From Acarospora socialis (taxonomy: Eukaryota; Ascomycota; Lecanoromycetes; Acarosporales; Acarosporaceae), in assembly GCA_025617375.2 (NCBI GenBank), contig JAMYGW020000011.1, forward strand, positions 744,001 through 808,000: a stretch of DNA of 64,000 nt. The letters are read 5' to 3'. The notes under the pieces are model-generated. The model saw nothing but the letters and a program-made list of their open reading frames with translations, was not told the DNA's origin and did not search any database. This document shows, piece after piece, positions 47,361 through 58,129 of this stretch. The first letter of the stretch is position 1. Each line of letters starts with the position of its first letter. Both the position numbers and the translations under genes were made by a program.

Positions 47361-48782
47361 ATGTTCACGCTTTTGCCTCAACCAAGCCCAAGGTCTCTAG
47401 CGAAAGGATTATCTCTCCTCAACACACTCGTCTACCTCCTCTTTCTGGCACCCAAGCTTTCACATTGCCGTATCCACCCATCACTTACTCGGTGCGCGCG
47501 ACATTAATACTCCTTATGGCGCGATGAGATGTTAAGACTGGGGCCCAGAGGAAGGTAGGACGGTGGTCATGGTGCATGGTGATACGACGCCGGGACCAAT
47601 GTTTGGGCCCATTGCGGAGTCATTGGTCAAGAGAGTTTGCAGAGTTTTGATCCTAGGTGAGCGAAGGGTGTAGAGGAGGGTTCCATAAGATCCGGTTTAA
47701 CTGATGTCTCCGACGTGTTCTAATATTGGCACGCCGGAATTCCTTTCTCTGGATATGTTCGCAGTTGGAAACGCGGAAACGGTGCTTCACACATCCTTGA
47801 GTATGAACGGCTTGACACTTTTGGCTTGTGATTAACCCTTGTTATTGCCGTACCTGCTTTGACCGTTTCTTTTGCCGCCCAGGGTTACGTACTGGCCTTC
47901 CCCACGCACATCACACCGGGAAACTGGATGCTAATCACAATTCTTCACCATTCTCTAGACTCTTAGGGCAGAGGCTATTCCGATACTCCACTTGGCCTTC
48001 CACACGACGCTAGGCTTTTTGCCACGCAGATCCATTTCGCTGTTACTCCGTCTCCGCTGTCCTGAACAGGTGCTAGCTCCGGTGGGTTTTCCATCATCGG
48101 GTTTTCCCTTGGTGGTAGGATCACCATGTCGTTTGCCGCTCAGATCCCCTACGTGATCAACCCCATAATACTCCTCCCCCCTGCCGGAATACTATAGTCC
48201 GGCCCTAGCGACCAAAGGACCATCTTTTTCCTCAATCCTTATCTTATTCCATCAAGATATTTGAGAAGACTTTTCGGAAGAATGCTCGGTGTGAACATGA
48301 CAAGATCGGTGCATAGTCAGACTGAGGCTGAAGCAAAGCTTCCCAGCCAAGCTGATTCACCAGGGTTGGTGGAATCTAAGTGCGTAGCAAATCAGACTCC
48401 GGATGTGCCTGCAATTGTGCAGTGGCAATTAGAAAACCATCAGAGCTTCGTCTACAGTTCTATAGATACCATCCAACCTGGACCGTTGATGGATCAGCAG
48501 TCTTGAAAAGACGTTTGTGATATTATCAGGGGCAGAAGCTCGGGGGCCCCAGCTTCAAACCGGTCCAGCAACCTTCACAACAGTAAGATCCTTGCTAATT
48601 TTTGGAGACTCCGATGGTGTTGTTGTCGCAAAAGAGGTGTGTGAAGACTTGGGACAGCTGCTTGGTGGACGGAGCATTTCGAGGTTAAGATGGGGCCAGG
48701 CAACCATGGCTTTCCAGGTCCAAGCAGTGATGAGCTGGTGAAGCACATTCTGGAACTCTGGAAGCTGGGGGTTGTCGAATAG
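47361..48782 (+). pseudogene. Decayed alpha/beta-hydrolase gene
   Basis: Remains of a membrane-anchored alpha/beta-hydrolase are readable along 1.4 kb. They are a hydrophobic N-terminus from ATG 47361 (LLNTLVYLLFLAPKL), an HG box (VMVHGDTTPG, near 47570), GRGYSDTPLGLPHD, the nucleophile elbow GFSLGG (near 48100), and CVANQTPDVPAIVQWQLENH. The acid region is FGDSDGVVVAKEV, and the catalytic-histidine region is GPGNHGFPGPSSDELVKHIL, which ends at 48782. The main frame is interrupted by in-frame stops at 47964, 48063, 48195 and 48504. The segment from about 48590 to 48660 is in a different frame from both flanks, indicating two compensating indels. The stop at 48063 replaces a likely Trp (TGG to TGA). 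Because the triad motifs survive, inactivation looks fairly recent. It sits beside a second pseudogene and a foldback repeat. Confidence 0.85.
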
Positions 48783-49330
48783 ATGAATTCCATGACAGCC
48801 CTCTCACAGCTAGCAGCAAAATATAGAGCTATATTTTAGTACTTAAAGACACGGTTACAATGGTAACTGCTATTAACATGCTCCAGTAGGTGATGTCCGT
48901 AAAACAAGAGCCAATGTGAACACTTTTCATTCTAAACCCCCATCGTGGTGACAAGCAGTCTTGTGAGCGTCCATATCATTTCAATGTACAACATCGCAGT
49001 GCCGTTGAAATATTGGTTTAGGGCTCTCTTGATCCTTCGCTTCATCAAGGGTCGTACCGTAAGCGGCCACACTACTCCACACACTTGAGGGTGCTGAATT
49101 TGTAGAGTAAACGATTGATATAAGACCACAACAACCATTGAAAACTCCGATTTTGAGAAGAAGCTGTCTGCATGTATCAAATCATCTGATAAACAGCTAG
49201 AAGGAAGTTTTTAATGGTTGTTGTGTATATCGTACGTACTGCCGCTTATGGTACGACCCATGACTAAGTCAAATACTAATTTTCCGTACCCTACTTACCA
49301 CAGTCTCCTCCATCCGTTCAACCCGAACTC
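48783..49330. other. Non-coding interval with coding-like remnant on minus strand
   Basis: Contains a minus-strand open frame (49180-48932) whose end reads KRALNQYFNGTAMLYIEMIW. This looks protein-like (Arg/Lys, aromatic and hydrophobic spacing), but I do not recognise the family. It overlaps the foldback arm described separately. No complete gene. Confidence 0.4.
49041..49263. repeat. Foldback / inverted repeat
   Basis: Two pairs of inverted arms are nested. The inner arm 49128-49146 (acaacaaccattgaaaact) is complementary to 49206-49224 with one mismatch. The outer arm at about 49045-49067 (tcaagggtcgtaccgtaagcggc) matches the reverse complement of 49241-49263 at 21 of 23 positions. The right arm lacks about 45 bp present in the left arm between the two matching blocks. 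The inner loop is about 59 bp and contains a further agctgt/acagct pair. The left arm overlaps the minus-strand coding-like remnant, so the structure may be an inverted duplication of a gene piece or a MITE-like element. Confidence 0.75.
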
Positions 49331-49840
49331 ATGGAACCTACCGTCGAGCCCACTATCCCTCCGGCCCCTGTAGTCCTCCGAGGCAGCTGCTCTTGCAGCC
49401 TCGTCAGCTATACCAGCAGCACCCTTCCCCTCTCCATCACCCTCTGCCACTGCACGACTTGCCGCAAGCTGTCCGGTGCACCGTTCCTCGCCTTCGGCCT
49501 CTTCCACAACAACGCCCTGATCTGGTCATCTCCCTCGTCCCAAGCGGAGGCCGATGTCAAGCTCAGTGCGTCTCCGACCGCCGTTCGCGGCTCCTGCAGA
49601 CGCTGCGCATCTCCGCTGTTCATGAAATACCATTGCGAGCCGGATGAGACCAGCGTACCCATGGGCATTGCAGATGAAGGGACTGCGGTAGGAGCTATGG
49701 TTCGGCCGAAGGAGCATATTTTCTTGAGCGAGAAGGCGGGATGGTGGGCGATCAGTGAGAGTGATGGCTTGGAGAGGTACGAAACATTCAGCGAGCCATT
49801 TCAGAAGAGATTGGCGGAGTGGGAGGCGCAAGGGAAATAG
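49331..49840 (+). CDS. GFA/CENP-V-domain zinc protein
   Basis: The GFA (glutathione-dependent formaldehyde-activating enzyme-like, CENP-V) fold binds zinc through conserved cysteines. Members are annotated as glutathione adduct enzymes, but most are uncharacterised. Single exon of 169 codons starting MEPTVEPTIPPAPVVLRGSC. Zinc ligands are visible at C20 and C22 (GSCSCS), C39, C41 and C44 (CHCTTCRKLSG), and C89 and C92 (CRRCASPLF), the full GFA pattern. KEHIFLSEKAGWW follows near residue 132, as in the family. It is flanked by a decayed hydrolase and a decayed transporter but itself looks intact with no frame break. Confidence 0.9.
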   Translation: MEPTVEPTIPPAPVVLRGSCSCSLVSYTSSTLPLSITLCHCTTCRKLSGAPFLAFGLFHNNALIWSSPSSQAEADVKLSASPTAVRGSCRRCASPLFMKYHCEPDETSVPMGIADEGTAVGAMVRPKEHIFLSEKAGWWAISESDGLERYETFSEPFQKRLAEWEAQGK

Positions 49841-50545
49841 AAGAGGAGCGATGTTGAGGTTGTGTAGGGTTGAGCCCTTAGTCAGTGGCAGAGGGGAGGC
49901 GTCTTGTAGGTGAAATGACAGTGAGCGCACAGTTTCCTAACGTTCTATAGTTTATCATCTATATATTATACTGTTATTGCTAGTCAAATCCGGCCTGCTG
50001 TCAGGAAATAAACTATAGAAACCATCGAGGTGTGATTGAATGATGACACAAAGTTGTGAGATAGGAAACATGCTGGATCTAACTGACGTGCAGTGTGACA
50101 CGAAACCAGTAACTCATATTGCTCTCTAGCTTGCAAGAAGGCTCAAGTGTCAAGTAAGCTGTGTGGATGGTGCGCCCTAATTTCTGACACGCAAGAGGCA
50201 ACAGCAAGCAATTCAATGTGTAACGATAGAACTCAAAAGAGTCTCCACAGTAATCAATCACTTGATTCAAATGTCACAGCATCGGTCAAGTTGCCTTGTA
50301 TCACAGTAGCAACGTAATGCGAACAGGCAGTCAGTGAGCTAATAACGCAGCCCTAGAGCCTAACCAATGGCAAAAGCTCTTGCTTCCTCAATTGTAAGAA
50401 CAACTCAAATTCAACAGATACACGATGTTATGATCACATCCAGACCAATACGTCTTGAATCTATCATGAATATATAACATCTTATTCAATGTCTTCAGCC
50501 AAAAATCATCAGTTCCTCTGACCAATCCCTTCACAGTAACCAAAC
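49841..50545. other. Intergenic AT-richer interval
   Basis: About 700 bp without a recognisable gene between the GFA gene and the transporter pseudogene. It includes an AT-rich stretch at 49935-50045. Nothing else is supported. Confidence 0.45.
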
Positions 50546-51975
50546 ATGAGACCAGAAGGCATACGACAAGGGGATCCTGCTGTACCAATAACAGATGGTG
50601 GTTTCACGGCCTGGTTGCAATGTGTTGGCTCTTTTTTCTTGCCCATGAGTTCCTTTGGTCTCATCAATTCATTCGGTATCTTTCCCTATCCGTTGCAAGC
50701 TATCTTTAATGACTCAATCTTCTAGGTGCATTCCAGACATACTATGATCGAACGCTACTCCCAAACGAATCTCTTTCTACCATCGCTTGGATAGGTTCCA
50801 TCCAAGCGTTCTTGCTCCTAGGGCTCGGCATCATCGTCGGCATACTGTATGACTATGGATACCTCCGTTCCTTACTGTGGACAGGTAGCTTCCTCGTTGT
50901 CATTGACACGGTGATGACAGGTCTCTGCACGGAGTACCGGTAGTTGCTGCTCTCGTAAGGTGTTATGGTTGGCTTCGGGTGTGGATGTCTTTTCCTGCCT
51001 AGCGTTGCGGTTCTGTCACAGCACTTTGAGAAGAAACTCGGATTAGCGACGGGCATCGGGTCCAGTGGAAGTGCGATTGGTATGTAACGCCCCCTTCAGC
51101 AACGGAATCTTAGATGCTTAGTGTTGGAAGGAAGTGTCTGCTTTCCCATCCTGTTCAACCAGCTTCAACCACGGATTGGGTTCAAATGGTCTCTCTGGGT
51201 GATCGCTTTATTCATGCTAGTTACACTGATAGTGCCGCTCCTGATCCTGCGGATGTGATTTCGACCCTTAGAAGCTCGCTGCCTATTCGACGCCCAGGCT
51301 TTGAAGGAACCTCCCTTTTGCCTCTGGGCGGCTTACCTTTTCCTATCACTATGCGGCTTGTATCTCCCATCGTTCTACATCCAGATATACGGCTTCAGCA
51401 TCATGGACGATGACGATCTTGCTTTCTATCTTCTACCTCTCCTGAACGGTGGTTCCTTCTGCGGGCGTATAGTAAGCGAGCTGCCACAACCTACCCCGTC
51501 AGCAGTTACACGGGGATAGAGGTGTGGATGCATTCTCTCAAGCCGACATACTTTTAAACGTACAGGTGCCTCTATACCTAGCCGATAAAGTCGGACCCCT
51601 GAACTTGGAAATCCCTTGCACGCTGATCGCGGATGTGCTGGCATTCCCATGGACTTCGATACGCAGTGTAGCCGGTATCATTGTCTTCAGCATTATTTAC
51701 GGCTTCTTCGCCGTGGCTATCACAACCATCACTCCCGTCATCGATGTGGCCCTGTGTCCCAACCTGGACGTTGTTGGCGTGCGCATGGGCATGCTGCTGC
51801 TTGCGTGGAGCCTAGGCCTCTTGCTTGGGACACCTATTGCTGGCGCCATCCTTGCTTCCTCCACCGGATGGCTGGGTTTGCAGGTTTTACTGGGACCGTG
51901 TTGCTGGCCGCTACTGGCTTGGGGGTTGCGCTGAGGGCGGTCAAGTACGGGTGGAGTTGGACGAAGAGATGCTGA
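50546..51975 (+). pseudogene. Decayed MFS monocarboxylate-type transporter
   Basis: The sequence matches fungal MCT-like permeases of the major facilitator superfamily (monocarboxylate/riboflavin-transporter-like). It runs from ATG 50546 (ITDGGFTAWLQCVGSFF) through FQTYYDRTLLPNESLSTIAW, VGFGCGCLFLPSVAVLSQHF and ATGIGSSGSAI. Later blocks are FNQLQPRIGFKWSLWVIALF, PLYLADKVGPLNLEIPCTLI, and VGVRMGMLLLAWSLGLLLGT, down to the tail VKYGWSWTKRC. Three introns are readable (near 50676, 51079 and 51471-51565). Stops interrupt the frame at 50941, 50956 and 51256, and about one base is missing around 51880, shifting the last 30 codons. Only these few lesions break it, so loss is probably recent. Confidence 0.85.
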
Positions 51976-52311
51976 ATGTATATTCTTGTTGAGGATAGAT
52001 TAGATGACGATTTCCCTTTGGAGAGAAAAACTGATCAGCTTCTTGGCTACACTGACACTTATCGTACAACCAAACGCAAGGACTAGACCATACACTGTCT
52101 TTCGGCAATCTAGGTCTGTAATTGAGCTTAGGTCGTCAAACTAAGATGACTTATTAGCTGATTGATGAGGTGATTAAGATCTGATAATCAATCTCAAGTT
52201 AGGTTCAAGATGAAAGTTGTCGAGATATGAGTTCAATACCACAGCACCCATCTCTTTCTACAGTCCACACCTTACCCACCCACGAGCTTGCTGACGGTGA
52301 ACCTGCATCGC
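51976..52311. other. Intergenic, convergent
   Basis: Short AT-richer gap between the transporter pseudogene and the stop codon of the FCP1-like gene. Nothing recognised. Confidence 0.5.
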
Positions 52312-53981
52312 TCAAGCATCATCGACCCTGAAGCTCTTCTGCCTCATAAACGTACTAACGTCTTGCTGCAACCGGAGCTCCTCCAGATACCCTACTACCT
52401 GCCCTAATACATCCGTATCCCTCTGCTCAGGTGTATTCTTGAACTCCGGAATCTGCAGTAAATTATGCGGCTGCGCAGCAGCCTTCAACCGACTATCATC
52501 AATAAGCACGGTATTCGACTGATCCCAGACTCCGCCTCTGTCGGATTCCGGATGGGTGTCTCTGATGGTTTCGTTCCGCCATATCTTGTCCAGCCGCTTG
52601 TACACCTGCACTTTCTCCTTGTACTGGTTGGGCGTCAGGTCCAGCGTATCGCGGCCCCACTCCGCAATCACTTGCCTGCGCTGCGTGGGCGAGAAGAGGC
52701 GCTGGCAGACACTTCGCACGTTCGCGGGCTGTGCGCTAGACCATATCATTAGAGTGTGGTTGGCAAGCACATAGTCTAGGAACAGGGCGAGATTGGGGCG
52801 TTCGACGAAGCTGCTCGTACGGCGTTTGCGGTCGACGAGGGTGCCGTTCAAGTCAATGACTAGGAGAAGGGGACGAAGGGTGGCTGATTTGAGCGACGGT
52901 TGGTTCGCTTGTTGGAGGTACTGTGCTGACGGCTTAGGCATTGGGGGTGGTGTTAGCCTGCGGTCTCCTCGAGAGCTGAAGATCTCGGATTGCGGCGTCT
53001 CAAAGCCACGTTGCTGTGCTATTCCAGGCGTCTCGACCTGATTGGACCGTAGAGCGTATTGAACAGTCCGCTGTGTTACAGACCCCGTCCATCGCTCCTG
53101 AGAGAGTATGCGTGCTTCTTCATCCTCTGCCCAAGCGGTCTGCGTGCTAGCTGTACCTGTGAAGCTGTAGACTTGTCAATATGCCATGGAGAAGCCTTGC
53201 GAGTATTTCGTACTGACCGTAAGGGTTGATATGCTGTGAAGCCGTTCGGTGGCTGGGTCCTTGAGCTCGGTTGAACGCCTAAAGGTACTGTCGACGGTGG
53301 TGTATATGACGGTGTTCTCGGATTTGGTCGCCATGTTGATGAGGCACCGTGATTTGTTGTAAAAGAGAGTTGCGTCCGGAGAGAGGCCCTCACTCTTTCA
53401 CTGGCTTGCCGCGGAGGTTGAATCTCAATTGTACCTGACCGACTAGGTGTGGGGAGACCAAGGCCATGTATGTCGTAGTGACTCGACTTGAGTATATGTG
53501 CAGGATATGAGAGCGGTGATTGCGAGTCTACCATGACTGATCCAGCCATATAAGCTGGCGTTACTGGATAAGATTCATGGACTGCTGATTGTATCGGTCT
53601 CCATATATCCCTGCTAGCGCTCGTAGTATCACCAGGTCTGTACTGATCCGGAGGCTCACGAGAGGGCAATGGTCTGGAATGCCCTGTGATCTCTGCGTAA
53701 CTCCTCGACTCAGCCGACCGACACTGGTCTGGAAGCTCATGAGAGCTTGATGCTCTTGGTTGCCATCTGGTCGCGAACACTTCTCTGAACTCACCCGGTG
53801 GGTGTAGATCTTTCAACTTGCTCCTCCGTGAACCGTTGTGGGGGAAGTCGTCTTCAGAGCTTCTATGATTCGGCGTCACGCCTAAAGTAAGGTTCTCAGA
53901 TGCTGGCGGCTCCCTTCCCCGCTGGGTGGCCGGGCGCGCCAGGTCGGGTTGTTTCTTTGCATGCTTCTTCTTCCGTGTCAT
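52312..53981 (-). CDS. FCP1/NIF-domain (HAD-like) protein with DLNGT motif
   Basis: The C-terminal 200 residues are an FCP1-homology (NLI-interacting-factor, HAD) domain, the fold of CTD small phosphatases. Two exons (53981-53218, 53164-52312) close to 538 codons. HAD motif I reads LLLVIDLNGTLVDRKRR at about residue 359. The nucleophile Asp359 is present, but the second Asp of the usual DxDGT is Asn361. Later come LALFLDYVLANHTLMIWSSA (motif II region, Ser) and VWDQSNTVLIDDSRLKAA, where the DD of the metal-binding loop is kept. The N-terminal 330 residues are disordered and rich in Pro, Ser and Arg, with a basic start MTRKKKHAKKQ. DLNG variants are known in plant and fungal NIF-domain groups, so activity cannot be assumed. 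Confidence 0.88.
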
Positions 53982-54383
53982 CTGAGGTTCATTAGCAAGG
54001 CTGTAGATGCCAATTAATGTTTAAGTGATTTACTTGACTGTTTCGCGTTTGGAACGGTCCATACGGTAGGCTGACGCGATCAGGGAGAGGAACAGGTAGT
54101 GGTGAGGAAACTTTTAGGACAAGTCGTTTCGAGCACTTGTGGAACATACGGCAATTCAGATGAAGAGCAATTCACTTCTCCAACATCAGCATGCACACGC
54201 TCATGCGATACACGGTAGAGCCATAGACTGAATACACTAGCGTGAAGGCTACTTTGGACTCCTGTTCGTTATCGATAGCAGTATTCTGCAGGACAAACAA
54301 ATCTTCACCGCCTACGGGACCCTTGAGCGCGAAATATATTATAAGCTACCCTACGATTACCTCCCCACTTTAAGAGGCCAGAG
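53982..54383. promoter_or_regulatory. Divergent FCP1-like/RRP36 intergenic region
   Basis: 402 bp between divergent start codons, with tatatt-like AT-rich sequence near 54335. Assigned as the shared 5' region by position only. Confidence 0.45.
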
Positions 54384-55352
54384 ATGGTTCTGTCAGATGC
54401 CATTCAGCAGCGCGTGAGGCCACGCAAAGAGGATGAGGGTCTCGACAGTTATGACAGTGGCTCTGAATCATCGAACCGACCCGAAAGCGTAAGTGACGCG
54501 GCCGAATATGAGGCATCACAAAGCGCGGAAAGTCAAGATGAAGCCGCGGTATGAGACGAATTCCAGATTAAAGGTACGACGCTGACAATTTCGCAGTCAG
54601 AGATCTCTGATAACACCCAGGAAGACCTGGGCAACATCTCTTTCGGTGCTCTCGCCAAGGCGCAGGAAGCTCTAGGGAAGCGAAAGCGCGGTCCTGCGTC
54701 CGATCTGGACACACTACAAGAGCTCCGAAAGAAGCTCAAAGCCTCCAATCATGATTTCCATGGTGAAGGCGGGGAAGCCGCGGAGCGGAAGGCCGGGAAG
54801 AAGGACACTCGTGACTTTGCTCGGCCAAGCAAACATGCGCCGGCGGAAATGTCCAGCAAAAAGGCCGTATCAAGGAAGCGCGAAGCCGTTCCCACAATCA
54901 AGCGGCAACACCGAGACCCGCGATTCGAGGCCCTGAGTGGCCCACTCGACGAGACCAAGATCAAGAAGAACTACTCTTTCCTCGAAGGCTACCGAGACGA
55001 CGAGATGAAGCAGCTGAAAGACGAAATACGGAAGACCAAAGACCCGACGGCCAAAGAGACTCTCAAGCGTGCGCTCCTGTCTATGGAGTCGAAGAAGAAA
55101 GCTAAGCAGGCGAAGGATAAACAGCAGGATATTATTAGGGATCATCGGGCGAAGGAGAGGGAGCTTATCAAGCAGGGGAAGAGGCCATTCTATTTGAAGA
55201 AGACGGAGCAGAAGAAGCTCGCTCTGATTGATAAATATAGTAGTATGAAAGGGAAGCAGTTGGACCGGGCGATGGAGAGGAAGAGGAAGAAGAAAGCTCA
55301 GAGAGATAGGAGGCAAATGCCTGAAGCGAGGAGAGGCGTTGGTGTTGAATGA
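54384..55352 (+). CDS. RRP36: RRP36, early 90S pre-ribosome assembly factor
   Basis: Rrp36 is a nucleolar protein of the 90S/SSU processome needed for early pre-rRNA cleavages. Two exons (54384-54548, 54597-55352) close to 306 codons. The N-terminal third is acidic and Ser-rich (DEGLDSYDSGSESSNRPES) with NISFGALAKAQEALGKRKR. The conserved core is RDPRFEALSGPLDETKIKKN, YSFLEGYRDDEMKQLKDEI, KDPTAKETLKRALLSMESKK and GKRPFYLKKTEQKKLALIDK, all hallmarks of the family. The C-terminus is a long basic helix (MERKRKKKAQRDRRQ) likely acting in nucleolar localisation and RNA binding. ATG 54384 is the first in-frame start. The 48-nt intron is inferred from phase and the Ala-Ala/Ser-Glu join. Confidence 0.95.
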
Positions 55353-56669
55353 CTCTTGAGCCCAATAGCTTCTCTCACGCGGAAGCCGTCAATCCATACT
55401 AGCCATCTCGGACTTTACGACATTGCGATGGCCGACGATCCTCGCTTTAGACATGCACACACTTAGCTATAAAACCCACGATCCGCTCTGGCATCTGACA
55501 TACCCACCAACAGCCAACTAAAGGACAACAGTTCCTCTCCGTCCACGGTGCCCTAACATTGCAGAACAGATGAAGCTCAAGAACTGCAGGACATGCCACC
55601 CAGATATCCTCGACCCGTCTCCATCGCCCGTTTCCAGCTACGCATCCCACATCAATCCCTCATTACAACACCATTTCCCTGTCCCGCACACGATAATCTC
55701 GTTCGAAAGTTCGAGTCTTGGCTCAATCGGCGTTGGAAAACATTTGTGTTGGGATTCTTCATGTGGCTTGCTGTTGCAGCTACTAAGACCATGCATCATT
55801 ACGGCTGGTCTTAATACCAGGGCTGATTGTTTTGGAGTCCTGCAGATTGCCCCAACTCTCGGCAGATGGGGCTGGATGTTTCTGAGACGGGCAGCTATAC
55901 TTCCTCGTCGATAGCAGGCCTTATGGCCCTGGCATTGCGCTCATTGAGACGTGGTTAAGTGCGTGTGACGGATTGGGAGAGTACAAGCAGTGGTGTATCC
56001 AGTGTTTCTCCTCTCCCAATCAACCGGAAGAACGCATGCGGGAAGGGTGGGGAGTAGGCGCTGGCTCTGAGTGAGTGAGGATCGTGCTCCAAGGATGGAA
56101 TGAAGCAGATATGGAGAAGCTCTACAGTGAACGCACATGCTGCAGATCTTAAAAGGGAGCACGTGTTCTTCGCCGTATCGATCAATCATTTATACCGAAG
56201 CAGAATCCTACTCTCTATAGCCCTCATGTCCCACTAGGAAACGAACCACAAGCTCATAGCATAGCACAAGTTCAGCAACCCGACCCAACACCGAAACGCG
56301 ACACCGAAGGTAAGGAAACAAGCAGGCAATGCTATAGATAGATAGCGGTCTCCGATCCGTCCCCTTTCTCCCGGTCCCTGCCCTTCCTATCCTCCATGCC
56401 GAACAAAAGCTACACACTAGACAGGACCTGTACATCCCGTATTAATCCCATAAACCCGGCATCGGCGCAAAAGTGGAGGAAATGGCAAAGCGCAGCACAA
56501 TCCCGAAACCCTATTGGTGCAAGCAACCTTTCTGTAAAAGTCCTTCAAGAATGGGAGGTGTATTCTCATAAGTGGTGATGAAACAAACTGATCACGTAGC
56601 TGGAAAAGCGCGAGTGGATGGATAGCTAACAAGTCGCATGATGATTGTGTGGCAGTGCGGATCGTGTAT
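55353..56669. other. 1.3-kb interval, largely non-coding
   Basis: This separates RRP36 and the conserved protein gene (convergent). Apart from one candidate small frame (listed separately), nothing is recognisable. Confidence 0.45.
55593..55814 (+). CDS. Candidate small one-TM protein (uncertain)
   Basis: A 73-codon frame ends with a tryptophan/basic amphipathic stretch (FESWLNRRWKTFVL) running into one hydrophobic helix (GFFMWLAVAATKTMHHYGW). The start has a run of Pro/His/Arg. The residue pattern is more protein-like than nearby frames, but there is no recognised family, and a 115-codon frame overlaps it. Treat as a lead, not an annotation. Confidence 0.25.
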   Translation: MPPRYPRPVSIARFQLRIPHQSLITTPFPCPAHDNLVRKFESWLNRRWKTFVLGFFMWLAVAATKTMHHYGWS

Positions 56670-58129
56670 TCATGAGTGGAACAAATCCCAAGCCCGCTCA
56701 CAAAGACCGAGAAATTCGTCTTTCTTCTTCCGCTGAACTTCGGGACTATCAACACCCTCGCCGAACGGTCCTCGTCGTGCCTCTGGCCCGCTTCCGAGCG
56801 GCGGACTCCCATTGTCGCGCTCATATTCCGCCCGGGCTCTTCTCCTTGAGGGCACATTGCGGCTTGCTTCGCCGCTTGAAGAGGGGTGGTTGTGCTTGTG
56901 CGGTGTCAGTCCATTGCCGGTCAGTGGCGACGGTGGGGTCGGAGGCTGATGGCCTCCGTAATGAATGATTCGGGGCAGAAGATCCTCGCGGCCACCAGAC
57001 ATATCTGCAACAGCCTCTTCTGCCGATCGGTATTCCCTCGACCGGCTTGACGGTGGAGGGTGAGACTGGTGAGATGGATGACCGGGAGACGGGAAAGCAG
57101 GCCGATGGTTTGAATGGGAAGAGTTGGAGGTAGAGTTGGAAGTGTAGTAGCTATTCCGATGTGCGTGTTCTCGATGGGCACCAAGTCCTTCGGACGCGAA
57201 AACATCGGCGATGGGTGGCAGGCGGTTATTGGTCTGCGTGGCAGGTACGTGATGGATGTGAGAAGTACTCGAGAGATTCGACGGCTGACCGGTGACATGA
57301 CGAGTCATCGGATGAGGCCGATCCCTGCCGGTGAAGCTTTGATGCAGTGGTGCCGACTGAACCACTCGATGCTCGTTGGCGAACTGCTCATGTGGCGGCG
57401 GGACGATCGAGAGACCCGGAGGCGGTCGCTTCTTTGAGGTTGATGGCGTCTTGAGCGAAGCCGGGAAGGCACTCAGTTCCGCCGTCCTCGATCCGTCACC
57501 ACCATCGCCGGGTTTCGCAGTCTTCTGCAGTCGTGACTCGATGATATGTCTCTGCTGATCTCGGACGGATATACTTCGCTGCAGTTGCTCCCGCATGGTA
57601 GGATCTTGGGTTTGGAAGCCGGGTGAAAGACAGGCCAAGCCGACATCTTGCATCACCAATCCATTGTCCCTGCTGGTCAATGGTCCAGCGGATGGGCGCG
57701 AAGACATTGCGCCTTGACCGGCCTGTACGTTCGTCGACAGATCAAGCTTGCGAGGTCGGTGTCGTGACCCCGTCGGGAGATCTGGCGATGCCGGCGGCTC
57801 CTTTTTGACAATGATCTTCGGCGCGGCGCCGCTCCGGGACCTGCGTGGCTATAGGTTAGCGTCACAGAGATATGACAGACTTATGGTATGTCTGAAACGT
57901 ACGAGTTTGGAGATCGCTTTGCTTCGGCGTTGGCACCTTTGGAGACCGCACTGTCACTGGTCCCACTAGAGGATGATGCCGTGTTCGGTGTCGCTGAGGC
58001 AGGCGGACGCTCAGCTGGGGCCGAAGGAGCTGATGGCGCCAAGGGTGGATATGACCTTGGACTTGCATCGCGCTCTGCAGAGGGCGGAGCGAGCGGCGCC
58101 GCCGAGGCAGACGCAACTGCTGTTGTCAT
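56670..58129 (-). CDS. Conserved fungal protein, function unknown
   Basis: Two exons (58129-57903, 57840-56670) close to 465 codons starting MTTAVASASAAPLAPP; an in-frame non-ATG extension upstream is not used. The protein is mostly disordered, rich in Pro, Ser, His and Arg. Three blocks look conserved: an Arg/Lys/Asp stretch GAAPKIIVKKEPPASPDL, a central block VVQSAPLHQSFTGRDRPHPM followed by HIHHVPATQTNNRLPPIADV, and the C-terminal helix RKKKDEFLGLCERAWDLFHS. The last is a strongly charged helical end that could be a binding peptide. The layout (low-complexity with short fixed motifs) suggests a scaffold or nuclear regulator, but no family is recognised and no function is claimed. Confidence 0.75.

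Noticed and set aside
49526-49930. Minus-strand frame over the GFA gene
   Set aside because: Shadow of the GFA coding strand, which has the full zinc-cysteine pattern.
55570-55914. 115-codon frame near RRP36 as a gene
   Set aside because: Low-complexity content, overlaps a better small frame and lacks recognisable homology.
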